Part shown: piece by piece, positions 1 to 6,009 of the stretch
How positions within the stretch are numbered: the stretch's first letter is position 1
Layout of the letters: every line of letters begins with the position of its first letter
NCBI GenBank assembly: GCA_002479715.1
Contig: DLOT01000063.1
Span: forward strand, 621 to 10,774
Direction: 5' to 3'
DNA: 10,154 nt
Source: Ruminococcus sp. UBA7477
GTDB taxonomy: Bacteria; Bacillota; Clostridia; Oscillospirales; Ruminococcaceae
Notes under the pieces: generated by a model
What the model saw: the letters and a program-made list of their open reading frames with translations, nothing else
Databases searched by the model: none
What the model was told of the DNA's origin: nothing
Translations under genes and position numbers: made by a program

Positions 1-511
1 TTTCCATGACGAGCCTTGTGGTGTGGTGCTGTCCGGTGCCGAATGAGGAGGCGGGGTCTATCTCAAGTATCTTTCGTCCGTCGGTGTCCGTGACTGTCTC
101 CCAGCTCGGCTTTATTATCAGTTTTTTGCCGACATTGAAGGGCTTGTAATACTGCTTCCAGTTGTTTGCCCAGTCCTCCTCACGGATACCGCCAAGGTCA
201 TATTCAAGCCTGCCGAAGGCGCCGCTGACGTCTGCGGCTCTCAGCGAAGCCAGCTCCGCCTTGACCATTGACAAGGTCTCAGCCCCCTCGGCGTTGTCGG
301 GCAGGTAGACGGTCACACAGGTTTCGCACTCGCGAAGAGCCTCGAGATCGTCGTCATAATAATCCCAGTTTCCGTCCCGCCGTGCAAGAAAATCATCGAA
401 ATCTCTGCTGTCGCGGATAACGAAGCCCGTAATGCCGATGTTCAACAGTCCGCCGGTCAAAGGCTCCAGTCCCTCGGAGGAGGTATAGATCTTAAGCTCG
501 GTCCAGTTCAT
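1..511 (-). CDS. prmA: Ribosomal protein L11 methyltransferase, N-terminal part (cut by window edge)
   Basis: PrmA uses S-adenosylmethionine to methylate ribosomal protein L11 in the cytoplasm. Reading the minus strand from the ATG at 511-509 gives 170 open codons running off the left edge. The translation has the PrmA hallmarks in order: an N-terminal ferredoxin-like substrate-recognition domain (about residues 1-100) with the acidic WDYYDDD insert near residue 48, then EEDWANNWKQYYKPF from residue 111, then IKPSWE, and DPASSFGTGQHHTT at residues 152-165. The last is the family's DPxxxFGTGxHxTT signature just before the SAM-binding fold. The SAM motifs themselves lie outside the window. Only a weak ribosome site (GAGAAG) precedes the start, but the promoter at 546-574 and the motif spacing both fit this ATG. 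The gene diverges from sipL. The family call is firm; the C-terminal half cannot be judged here. Confidence 0.93.
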   Translation of the reverse strand, partial: MNWTELKIYTSSEGLEPLTGGLLNIGITGFVIRDSRDFDDFLARRDGNWDYYDDDLEALRECETCVTVYLPDNAEGAETLSMVKAELASLRAADVSGAFGRLEYDLGGIREEDWANNWKQYYKPFNVGKKLIIKPSWETVTDTDGRKILEIDPASSFGTGQHHTTRLVME

Positions 512-545
512 TGCTTCTCACATCATTTCATAACGAATTACAAAT

Positions 546-574
546 AGTATAACATATTTAATTTTTTTTGTAAA
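546..574 (-). promoter_or_regulatory. Sigma-A type promoter of prmA
   Basis: On the minus strand there is a -35 box TTTACA (574-569), a 17-base spacer, and a -10 box TATACT (551-546). Both differ from consensus by one base. The -10 box lies 34 bases before the prmA ATG, giving a short leader of roughly 28 bases. The spacer is A/T-rich. Confidence 0.75.
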
Positions 575-589
575 GGGGGGTGCCCTTAG

Positions 590-618
590 GCATATCGCCG
601 CAGTTGTCCGAATATACT
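590..618 (+). promoter_or_regulatory. Candidate sigma-E (mother-cell sporulation) promoter of sipL-spoIVA
   Basis: GCATATC (590-596), 14 bases, then AATATACT (611-618). The Bacillus sigma-E consensus is KMATATT, 14-15 bases, CATACAMT. This site matches 6 of 7 bases upstream and 6 of 8 downstream with an allowed spacing. No good sigma-A -35 box sits 17 bases before the TATACT. The expected start near 625 gives a leader of about 36 bases before sipL. Both downstream genes belong to families transcribed by sigma-E in the mother cell, which supports the reading. No transcription data are available here. Confidence 0.6.
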
Positions 619-661
619 AAGTTAGCAATCAAGATTTGCAATAAACTATCGGGAGGAAGCT

Positions 662-2200
662 ATGGATTTTAAATTAAACCGTGAAATCTTTACTGCGTCG
701 GAAGCCGTTTCGAGCAGCGGCTATGAGCAGGCGATTGAGCTTGACTACATACTTCCGGACTATTATCCGGACATTTTCAGGGTGCTGAAATGCCGAATGT
801 CTCCGCGTATCGTTTCGCAGAGCGTCAACGGCGATAAGCTGAATTTGCAGCTGGATGCCAAGCTGAAGGTCATGTATGTCAGCGAAAACTCAAACAAGGT
901 CTGCTGCGTTGAGCAGAAGCTGACCTATACCCGCACCTGTGAGATTCCGCTCGGGCTGAAAAACCCCTGTATAACTGCCTCTGTCAAGCCCGACTATATT
1001 AACTGCCGCGCAGTAAACCAGAGAAGACTCGATATGCGCGGTGCAGCGACGATAAGGGTCAATATCTGCGGCGACAAGAGCAGGACGGCGATCTCCGGCG
1101 CTGTCGGCGGTGGAGTGCAGCTTCTCTGTGAGAGTGTGACCTATCCTACCGCCCGCCTGAACGCTTCAAAGCGGATAACGATCGTTGAGGAGCTTGAGCT
1201 TGGCGATGCAAAGCCGCCTGTTTCCGCTGTTTTGAGAAACGACTGCATAGCTGCCGTTTCCGAGATGAAGATCGTTTCAGGTAAGCTTGTTTTAAAGGGC
1301 GAGGCTTTTGTCAATATGCTATACAGCTGTGACGAGGGAGAAGGCTCGGTCGAATCAATGCGCTTCTCCGTGCCGTTCAGTCAGATAATTGACGTCGAGG
1401 GACTTGACGAGCGCTATGACTGCCGGGCAGGGATCCTGCAAAGCTCCTGCGAAATACTTGTTAAAGGCGACGAGCGAAAGACTCTTGAATGTGAGATAGT
1501 TCTGTTTGTTCAGTGCAAGGCTGTCAGATACGAGACAGGCGAGCTTGCAACGGATGTTTACTCTACAAAATGCGGCGTTGAGGCAGAGATCTCCGAAGAA
1601 AAGATCGAAAGCGTCCCCGTTTCTGTATGCGAGCCTCACAGCCAGACCGCCAGGCTTGTCTGCCGCGACGGAGAGATCGCCGCTGTTTACGACAGCCGCT
1701 GTGCCGTTTCAAACGTAAGCGGTCGTTACAGCTTCGATAAAAACTGCCTCATCGTCGGCGGCAATCTGACGTTTTCTCTGCTGGGCAAAAACGAGAGCGG
1801 AGCGCCCGTGTATCTTGAGACCGACGCGGCCTTTGAGCATTGTATAGAGAGCGAGTGCGTAACTCAGGACAGCGTTATCGAGCCGAGAGTGGAGCTTGTC
1901 GGCTGTTCATACACTCTTGCCGATGCGGAAACTGTCGAGATAAAAGCCGACCTGAGCATTTGCGGAGAGGTATTCAAGCAGATAACCAAAAAGCTTGTTA
2001 CCGACATCAAGCTTACCGACAGCGCTCCCGACAAGAGCCGCACCGCAGCCCTGACCCTTTGTTATGCCAAGGAGGGCGAACGCGTATGGGATATAGCGAA
2101 ACGCTATCTGATACCGGTTTCGGCAGTGATGACCGAAAACGATCTTGCCGCCGACATTCTTGATGCCGACAAAATGCTGCTCATACCCGATGCAGATTAG
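662..2200 (+). CDS. sipL: SipL-like spore coat morphogenetic protein (SPOCS/DUF3794 domains plus LysM)
   Basis: SipL is the SpoIVA-interacting protein described in Clostridioides difficile. It helps SpoIVA assemble the coat around the forespore, and its LysM domain contacts SpoIVA. The 512-residue product shows the SPOCS/DUF3794 hallmark LPDYYPDI at residues 31-38, further SPOCS-like beta-rich repeats near 177-262 and 325-395, and a C-terminal LysM from about residue 467 (YAKEGERVWDIAKRY, ending in a LLIP strand). There is no signal peptide or membrane segment, as expected for a mother-cell cytoplasmic protein. The start is fixed by GGGAGG at 651-656, five bases before the ATG. It is the first gene of a two-gene operon with spoIVA, 12 bases apart. 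The protein is unusually rich in cysteine (24 residues). Other SPOCS-LysM proteins exist in Clostridia; the spoIVA neighbour makes SipL the best name. Confidence 0.85.
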   Translation: MDFKLNREIFTASEAVSSSGYEQAIELDYILPDYYPDIFRVLKCRMSPRIVSQSVNGDKLNLQLDAKLKVMYVSENSNKVCCVEQKLTYTRTCEIPLGLKNPCITASVKPDYINCRAVNQRRLDMRGAATIRVNICGDKSRTAISGAVGGGVQLLCESVTYPTARLNASKRITIVEELELGDAKPPVSAVLRNDCIAAVSEMKIVSGKLVLKGEAFVNMLYSCDEGEGSVESMRFSVPFSQIIDVEGLDERYDCRAGILQSSCEILVKGDERKTLECEIVLFVQCKAVRYETGELATDVYSTKCGVEAEISEEKIESVPVSVCEPHSQTARLVCRDGEIAAVYDSRCAVSNVSGRYSFDKNCLIVGGNLTFSLLGKNESGAPVYLETDAAFEHCIESECVTQDSVIEPRVELVGCSYTLADAETVEIKADLSICGEVFKQITKKLVTDIKLTDSAPDKSRTAALTLCYAKEGERVWDIAKRYLIPVSAVMTENDLAADILDADKMLLIPDAD

Positions 2201-2204
2201 GAGG
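2199..2204 (+). promoter_or_regulatory. spoIVA ribosome binding site overlapping the sipL stop codon
   Basis: AGGAGG at 2199-2204 includes the last two bases of the sipL TAG stop (2198-2200) and sits eight bases before the spoIVA ATG at 2213. Ribosomes terminating on sipL end exactly at the next initiation site, so translational coupling is likely. Confidence 0.7.
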
Positions 2205-2212
2205 AAAGCTTT

Positions 2213-3688
2213 ATGAACAATGACATCTACAGGGATATTGCCCGCAGAACCGACGGCGATATCTATATCGGAGTAGTCGGCCCTGTCCGCACGGGCAAAT
2301 CGACCTTCATCAAACAGTTTATGGAGGCTCTGGTCATACCCAACATCGAAAGCGATTTCCGCCGGGAGAGGGCTGTCGATGAGCTTCCGCAGTCGGCAGG
2401 CGGCAGAACGATAATGACGACCGAGCCGAAGTTCATTCCCGAAGAAGCCGTTGAGATATGCATCGACGACAGCATCAGGTTCAATGTCAGAATGATCGAC
2501 TGTGTGGGATATATAATCCCCAGCGCTATCGGCTATATCGAAAACGAAGCTCCGAGAATGGTGCAGACGCCGTGGTTTAGCGACCCCGTGCCGTTCAATA
2601 TGGCTGCCGAGGTCGGAACTCAGAAGGTCATCAATGAGCATTCGACGATCGGTCTTGTCGTCACCACTGACGGCACCATCACCGATCTTCCCCGCGATGA
2701 ATACGCCGAGTGTGAGGAGCGCATTATCGGCGAGCTTCAGGACATCGGCAAGCCGTTTGTCTGCCTGCTCAACACTACCCACCCGCACTCGAAAGAAACC
2801 AAAGCGCTTTGCGAAAACCTGTCAGAGAAATATTCGGCGGCAGTTATTCCCGTCAACTGCTTAGAGCTTGGCGAGGACGACATAAAGGCCATACTCTCGC
2901 AGGTGCTGAGCGCCTTCCCCGTTCGGGAGATCAGTATCGAAATGCCCCGCTGGATCGCCGCGCTCGATAAGGGTCACTGGCTGAAAGACGACATTTTCGG
3001 TCTGATAAAAGACAAAGCCGAGGGAGTCAGGGCTGTCAGAGATATAAAGACCTGCGCAGAGAGCTTCTGCGAGTGCGAGCATATTATCAATTCGCGCGTT
3101 CTTTCGGTAGACCTCGGCAGCGGCAGCGCTGTTATAGAGGTAACGACCGACAAAAATCTGTTCTTCCGAATAATCGGCGAGGCGACAGGTCTGGAGATCA
3201 CGGGCGAAAGCGACCTTATGCCGCAGATACTGGAGCTTGTGAGGATAAAAAAGCGCTTCGCAAAGTTTTCCGAGGCTCTGGAGCAGGTCGAGCAGACCGG
3301 CTACGGTATTGTGATGCCTTCTATCGACGAGCTGACGCTTGACGAGCCTGAGATCATCAAGCAGGGCGGAAAATACGGCGTCCGTCTGAAGGCGACCGCG
3401 CCCTCGATACATATGCTGAAAGCCAATATTGAGGCGGAGGTCAGCCCGATAGTAGGCAGTGAAAAGCAGTCGGAGGAGCTAGTCCTGTATATGCTCAACG
3501 ACTTTGAGGAGTCGCCCGAAAAGATCTGGGACAGCAATATTTTCGGAAAGTCGCTCCATGAGCTTGTGGGCGAGGGGCTTCACAACAAGCTTGCGAAAAT
3601 GCCCGACGAGGCGCGCGCCAAGCTTTCCGAAACGGTCGAGCGCATGATAAATGAGGGCTGCTCCGGGCTTATCTGCGTTATTCTTTAG
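2213..3688 (+). CDS. spoIVA: SpoIVA, coat basement-layer ATPase
   Basis: SpoIVA polymerises with ATP hydrolysis on the outer forespore membrane in the mother cell and forms the base on which the spore coat is built. The product is 491 residues, against 492 in Bacillus subtilis. The Walker A loop is GPVRTGKST at residues 23-31 (Lys29). The sensor threonines are in IMTTEPKF at 69-70, and the Walker B aspartate is Asp96 in MIDCVGY. These line up with K30, T70/T71 and D97 of the B. subtilis protein. The C-terminus ends GLICVIL, the hydrophobic tail typical of the family and needed for targeting. All catalytic residues are present, so the gene looks intact. It lies 12 bases after sipL with an overlapping ribosome site, and a terminator follows at 3802-3833. 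The identification is very secure. Confidence 0.98.
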   Translation: MNNDIYRDIARRTDGDIYIGVVGPVRTGKSTFIKQFMEALVIPNIESDFRRERAVDELPQSAGGRTIMTTEPKFIPEEAVEICIDDSIRFNVRMIDCVGYIIPSAIGYIENEAPRMVQTPWFSDPVPFNMAAEVGTQKVINEHSTIGLVVTTDGTITDLPRDEYAECEERIIGELQDIGKPFVCLLNTTHPHSKETKALCENLSEKYSAAVIPVNCLELGEDDIKAILSQVLSAFPVREISIEMPRWIAALDKGHWLKDDIFGLIKDKAEGVRAVRDIKTCAESFCECEHIINSRVLSVDLGSGSAVIEVTTDKNLFFRIIGEATGLEITGESDLMPQILELVRIKKRFAKFSEALEQVEQTGYGIVMPSIDELTLDEPEIIKQGGKYGVRLKATAPSIHMLKANIEAEVSPIVGSEKQSEELVLYMLNDFEESPEKIWDSNIFGKSLHELVGEGLHNKLAKMPDEARAKLSETVERMINEGCSGLICVIL

Positions 3689-3801
3689 TCTTTTCCGCAC
3701 CGGTTCAAAGCGGGTTCTTCAGCCGCCTTGCCGATCTCAGGCTTGACAGATATTTTTGAGCGGCGGCGTGTCGGAATACGGTATGAAAAATTGAGCATAA
3801 G

Positions 3802-3833
3802 AAAGCCGCGGAGATCATCAGATCCGCGGCTTT
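3802..3833. terminator. Bidirectional intrinsic terminator between spoIVA and the CBS gene
   Basis: A perfect 11-base-pair stem, AAAGCCGCGGA (3802-3812) with TCCGCGGCTTT (3823-3833), and a 10-base loop. The plus strand ends in a T-run (3831-3834), and the opposite strand reads into the complement of the A-run at 3802-3804. It lies between two convergent genes and can serve both. The remainder of 3689-3848 shows nothing else I can support. Confidence 0.85.
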
Positions 3834-3848
3834 TGCATATATTATTGC

Positions 3849-4298
3849 TTACGCTCCCTGACTTATAATGTCATCGGCGTCTTTTTTTTCTTTATCGTCT
3901 TTGGTTTTATCGTAGAAATACTGCAAAACGTCTTTTCTCGTTATTATGCCGATGAAAATGTTTCGGTCGTCAACAACAGGAACAAAGTTCTGGTTCATTG
4001 TCAGCAAAAGCAGATCTTCCAGCTTTGCCGAAATGCTCACAGCTTTGTTTACGACCCTCGTCTTGACCGATCTCAACGGCATATGCTCGGTTGATTTCAG
4101 CGCTCCTTCGCCGCAGTTGAGAACAAGCCAGAGAAAATCTCCCTCTGCCACCGAGCCGACGTATTTTCCCTCTTTATCTATAACGGGAACCGCCGTGTAG
4201 CCCGATGCACGCATTTTCTCCAGTGCCTGCCTGACCGTGCAGTCGTTTACAAGATATGCGACCTCATGCTTCGGCTTGAGCAAAAACAGAATATTCAT
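3849..4298 (-). CDS. Two-CBS-domain protein, probable nucleotide-sensing regulator
   Basis: CBS pairs bind adenine nucleotides such as AMP, ATP or c-di-AMP and report energy or signal state; the target of this stand-alone protein is unknown. From the ATG at 4298 the product is 149 residues. CBS1 spans about 13-59 (YTAVPVIDKEGKYVGSVAEGDF) and CBS2 about 80-133 (NFVPVVDDRNIFIGIITRKDV), followed by a charged Lys/Asp tail. I recall similar short clostridial CBS proteins starting MNVxFFLTPKSE, which fits this MNILFLLKPKHE start. An in-frame ATG at 4376 would add 26 residues and has a GGGAG site, but a promoter -10 box overlaps its first codons. The AGGAGG nearest to the ATG at 4298 is 24 bases away (see the leader ORF). 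The gene converges on spoIVA and diverges from the ATPase operon; no functional link to either is shown. Confidence 0.85.
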   Translation of the reverse strand: MNILFLLKPKHEVAYLVNDCTVRQALEKMRASGYTAVPVIDKEGKYVGSVAEGDFLWLVLNCGEGALKSTEHMPLRSVKTRVVNKAVSISAKLEDLLLLTMNQNFVPVVDDRNIFIGIITRKDVLQYFYDKTKDDKEKKDADDIISQGA

Positions 4299-4336
4299 AT
4301 TATTTGCCGCGCGGCAACCGCTCCTCCTTTCCCCAT
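4295..4336 (-). CDS. Candidate 13-codon leader ORF overlapping the CBS gene start
   Basis: On the minus strand, ATG at 4336-4334 opens the frame MGKGGAVAARQII and stops at TGA 4297-4295. That stop overlaps the ATG of the CBS gene (4298-4296) as ATGA, the classical translational-coupling arrangement. The strong AGGAGG at 4328-4323 lies inside this ORF, 24 bases before the CBS start, which is too far for direct use unless the intervening palindrome folds. The ORF has no convincing ribosome site of its own: GGAGG at 4358-4354 is 17 bases upstream. It may be chance; the peptide resembles nothing I know. Confidence 0.3.
   Translation of the reverse strand: MGKGGAVAARQII
4304..4317. repeat. 14-base perfect palindrome between ribosome site and start of the CBS gene
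   Basis: TTGCCGCGCGGCAA is its own reverse complement. In the minus-strand mRNA it can fold as a 5-base-pair stem with a GCGC loop. Folding would leave about 10 unpaired bases between AGGAGG (4328-4323) and the ATG at 4298, close to a normal initiation spacing. A protein-binding operator is the other possibility. Confidence 0.45.
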
Positions 4337-4343
4337 AATATTT

Positions 4344-4357
4344 GAGGAAAAATCCTC
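4344..4357 (-). repeat. Small hairpin at the predicted transcript start of the CBS gene
   Basis: In the minus-strand transcript, GAGGA pairs with TCCTC around a TTTT loop, with partly symmetrical A/T flanks out to about 4337 and 4364. It begins about one base after the predicted start (near 4358). It could stabilise the 5' end, hide the GGAGGA, or act as an operator half-site pair. The stem is short, so the evidence is weak. Confidence 0.3.
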
Positions 4358-4364
4358 CATATAT

Positions 4365-4393
4365 ATTGTAACTCATTTTTACTCTCCCGTCAA
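4365..4393 (-). promoter_or_regulatory. Sigma-A type promoter of the CBS gene
   Basis: Minus-strand -35 box TTGACG (4393-4388), exactly 17 bases, and -10 box TACAAT (4370-4365). Each hexamer is one base from consensus. The predicted start near 4358 gives a leader of about 60 bases before the ATG at 4298. The -10 box covers codons of the longer in-frame reading from 4376, so a transcript from this promoter cannot encode that longer form. Confidence 0.65.
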
Positions 4394-4481
4394 TAGCGAT
4401 ATTGTGAAAATTGTATGAAATGATTATCACATTCAGGTGCAGGGGTGTGCGAAATAACGGACAAGCAGCCGGCCGATTAGT

Positions 4482-4510
4482 TTGAAAAAAATGTGCAAAC
4501 AGCCTATTGT
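4482..4510 (+). promoter_or_regulatory. Possible upstream tandem promoter of the ATPase operon
   Basis: TTGAAA (4482-4487), 17 bases, TATTGT (4505-4510). The -35 box matches 5 of 6 bases and the -10 box 4 of 6. It lies about 40 bases upstream of the much stronger promoter at 4524-4551. It could be a secondary start or chance in an A/T-rich stretch. Confidence 0.25.
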
Positions 4511-4523
4511 TCGCGGCAGACTA

Positions 4524-4551
4524 TTGACAAACTCAACCAAAAGGGTATAAT
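4524..4551 (+). promoter_or_regulatory. Main sigma-A promoter of the V/A-type ATPase operon
   Basis: Perfect consensus TTGACA (4524-4529) and perfect TATAAT (4546-4551) with a 16-base spacer, one short of the optimum. Expected start near 4558, giving a leader of about 37 bases before the GTG at 4595. This is the strongest promoter sequence in the window, consistent with an abundant housekeeping enzyme. Confidence 0.88.
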
Positions 4552-4594
4552 GTAGAATAAGGATAATGTATCATAAAATAGGGGAGGCTTTGCC

Positions 4595-4903
4595 GTGGAT
4601 ATCATTTCTGCAATACTCGATATTGACAACAAGGCGCGGCTTATGATGAAGGACGCCGAAAATGAGTGCGCCGAGATCATGCAGAAGGCGGCACAGACCG
4701 AGGAAACCGTCAAGGCGGATATCGAAGCCGAGGTCGAGCGCAAGCTTTCTGAATATGAATCTGCGGAAAAGACCGGGGCGCAGGAGCGTCTTGAAAGCGT
4801 TGAGAAGGAAAAACAGGCGGAACTGCAAAAGCTGGACAGAGCTTTTGAGCAGAACCGGGAGCGGTGGGAAGAAACAATTTTTAATGCAGTTATAGATCAA
4901 TAA
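4595..4903 (+). CDS. V/A-type ATPase peripheral stalk subunit G/H-like
   Basis: This subunit pairs with subunit E as a long coiled coil linking the catalytic head to membrane subunit I, so that the head does not turn with the rotor. The 102-residue product is hydrophilic and almost entirely helical in character. It is rich in Glu, Lys, Ala and Gln with heptad-like spacing from about residue 12 to 95, and has no membrane segment. Length and position at the head of an ATPase operon match the short stalk subunit (NtpF in Enterococcus, AhaH in archaea). The start is GTG, with GGGGAGG at 4581-4587 seven bases before it. Sequence in this family is poorly conserved, so the call rests on composition, length and neighbours. 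Confidence 0.75.
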   Translation: MDIISAILDIDNKARLMMKDAENECAEIMQKAAQTEETVKADIEAEVERKLSEYESAEKTGAQERLESVEKEKQAELQKLDRAFEQNRERWEETIFNAVIDQ

Positions 4904-4936
4904 TACGGTTTGATCGGCAGAATGGGCGGTGATAGC

Positions 4937-5959
4937 TTGAGCAGGGTTGGCGAAAACGCAACAATAACAAAGATCCGAGCAATACGCGGGAAAATGCTGA
5001 CTCCGGAGGACTATAAGGCTCTTTCGGCAAAAAGAAGCATTGCGGAGGTGGCGCAGTTTCTTCAAAACCATCGCCGGTTTGAGATCGCCCTGTCGGATAT
5101 AGATCCGAACACTGTGCACCGCGACTATCTCGAGGAGCTTTTGCAGAAGCTGAATTTTGAGATGTTTGTAAGGCTGCGCGACTTTCAGCATCTTAAACAT
5201 ATAGGATTTTATAACAGCACCTGTGAGAGATATGAGCTTGAGCAGCTGCTCTCGCTTATCGGAACGGTAGGCAGAGGAGAAAAATATGACTTTGTAAAAG
5301 CACTTCCTGCTTTTTTTCTCCCGGAAACCGAACTGGATTTTCTGGAGATGTCGAAAAGCGAAAGCTTTGCCGAGCTGTGCGGCCGGCTTGAAAAGACCAA
5401 GTATTCGCATCTGGCAGAGGAGCTGAAAAATGCCTGCGGTGACGATCCGGACAGCCTTACAGCCGAAGTATGCGTCAGGTCGTTCTTTTACAGAAGGCTT
5501 TTCAAAAGCATAAAGGACGAGCTTCCGAAAGCCGATGCCGAGATACTGTCAGATGAGATAATGCGCAATATAGATATGAGGAACATCGTAAACGCCTACA
5601 GGCTGAAAACATATTTTGACCTTAGTGCCGACGAGCTTAAGAAAAAGAGCCTGCCGTTTTCAAAAATGAGCAGCGCCCGTCTGGAAAAGCTCTATGAGTG
5701 CGAGAGCGGCGAGAAGATGCTGGAGTTTCTGCCGGAGTATAGAAAGGCGGGAAGCCAGCCCTTCGAGTTTGTCGAAACTGTGATGTCGCAGATAAGACTG
5801 AAGCGGGCAAAAAAGCTGATGCGCTATCAGTCGCTGCCGCTTGTATTCTATGCATTTATGGAAATATGCGATATAGAGGCGGACAACATCACGCATATAA
5901 TAGAAGGCATACGTTACGGGCTGAAGCCCGATAAAATAGAGCAGCTTGTCGCATATTAG
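4937..5959 (+). CDS. ntpC: V/A-type ATPase subunit C (central shaft socket)
   Basis: Subunit C is a funnel-shaped protein that seats the central shaft (D and F) on the proteolipid ring; it turns with the rotor at the membrane surface. From the chosen TTG the product is 340 residues, close to the usual 330-350. It opens with ITKIRAIRGKMLTPEDYKAL, the family's N-terminal signature, and contains NIDMRNIVNAYRLKTYF near residue 215-230, matching the conserved DxxNIxxxxRxK pattern. It is all helical with no membrane span. Longer readings from TTG 4910 or ATG 4922 lack a ribosome site, while TTG 4937 has GGCGGTGAT at 4925-4933 with correct alignment to the 16S tail. It follows the stalk gene by 33 bases. 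Placement before subunit I is unlike Enterococcus and Thermus, where C follows E. Confidence 0.9.
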   Translation: MSRVGENATITKIRAIRGKMLTPEDYKALSAKRSIAEVAQFLQNHRRFEIALSDIDPNTVHRDYLEELLQKLNFEMFVRLRDFQHLKHIGFYNSTCERYELEQLLSLIGTVGRGEKYDFVKALPAFFLPETELDFLEMSKSESFAELCGRLEKTKYSHLAEELKNACGDDPDSLTAEVCVRSFFYRRLFKSIKDELPKADAEILSDEIMRNIDMRNIVNAYRLKTYFDLSADELKKKSLPFSKMSSARLEKLYECESGEKMLEFLPEYRKAGSQPFEFVETVMSQIRLKRAKKLMRYQSLPLVFYAFMEICDIEADNITHIIEGIRYGLKPDKIEQLVAY

Positions 5960-6009
5960 CGGATAAGGCAGTCTGCACCGTATGTCGGAGCAAAGGATCG
6001 GTGATCGTT

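Noticed and set aside
1907..2788. Long open frame on the minus strand opposite sipL and spoIVA
   Set aside because: It lies across two well-supported genes and their junction, has no ribosome site or recognisable motif, and its length is explained by the codon bias of the genes opposite.
2861..3412. Minus-strand frame inside spoIVA
   Set aside because: It is fully contained in a conserved gene, and the translation shows no domain.
3743..3771. TTGACA in the spoIVA 3' region as a promoter
   Set aside because: There is no -10-like sequence at 16-18 bases, and the only downstream feature is a terminator.
4410..4417. Perfect sigma-E -10-like CATACAAT on the minus strand upstream of the CBS gene
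   Set aside because: The sequence 14-15 bases upstream (ACCTGAA) does not resemble the sigma-E -35 box, and a better sigma-A promoter lies downstream.
4400..4440. Fur-box-like A/T-rich sequence (ATTATCA) upstream of the CBS gene
   Set aside because: Only one half-site matches; the other half matches about 3 of 7 bases, and there is no iron-related gene nearby.
4910..4936. Upstream starts (TTG 4910, ATG 4922) for ATPase subunit C
   Set aside because: Neither has a ribosome site at working distance; TTG 4937 has one, and it fits the family's N-terminal length.
4571..5410. 279-codon minus-strand frame opposite the ATPase G/H and C genes
   Set aside because: It shadows two operon genes, looks like no known family, and would be transcribed against a consensus promoter.
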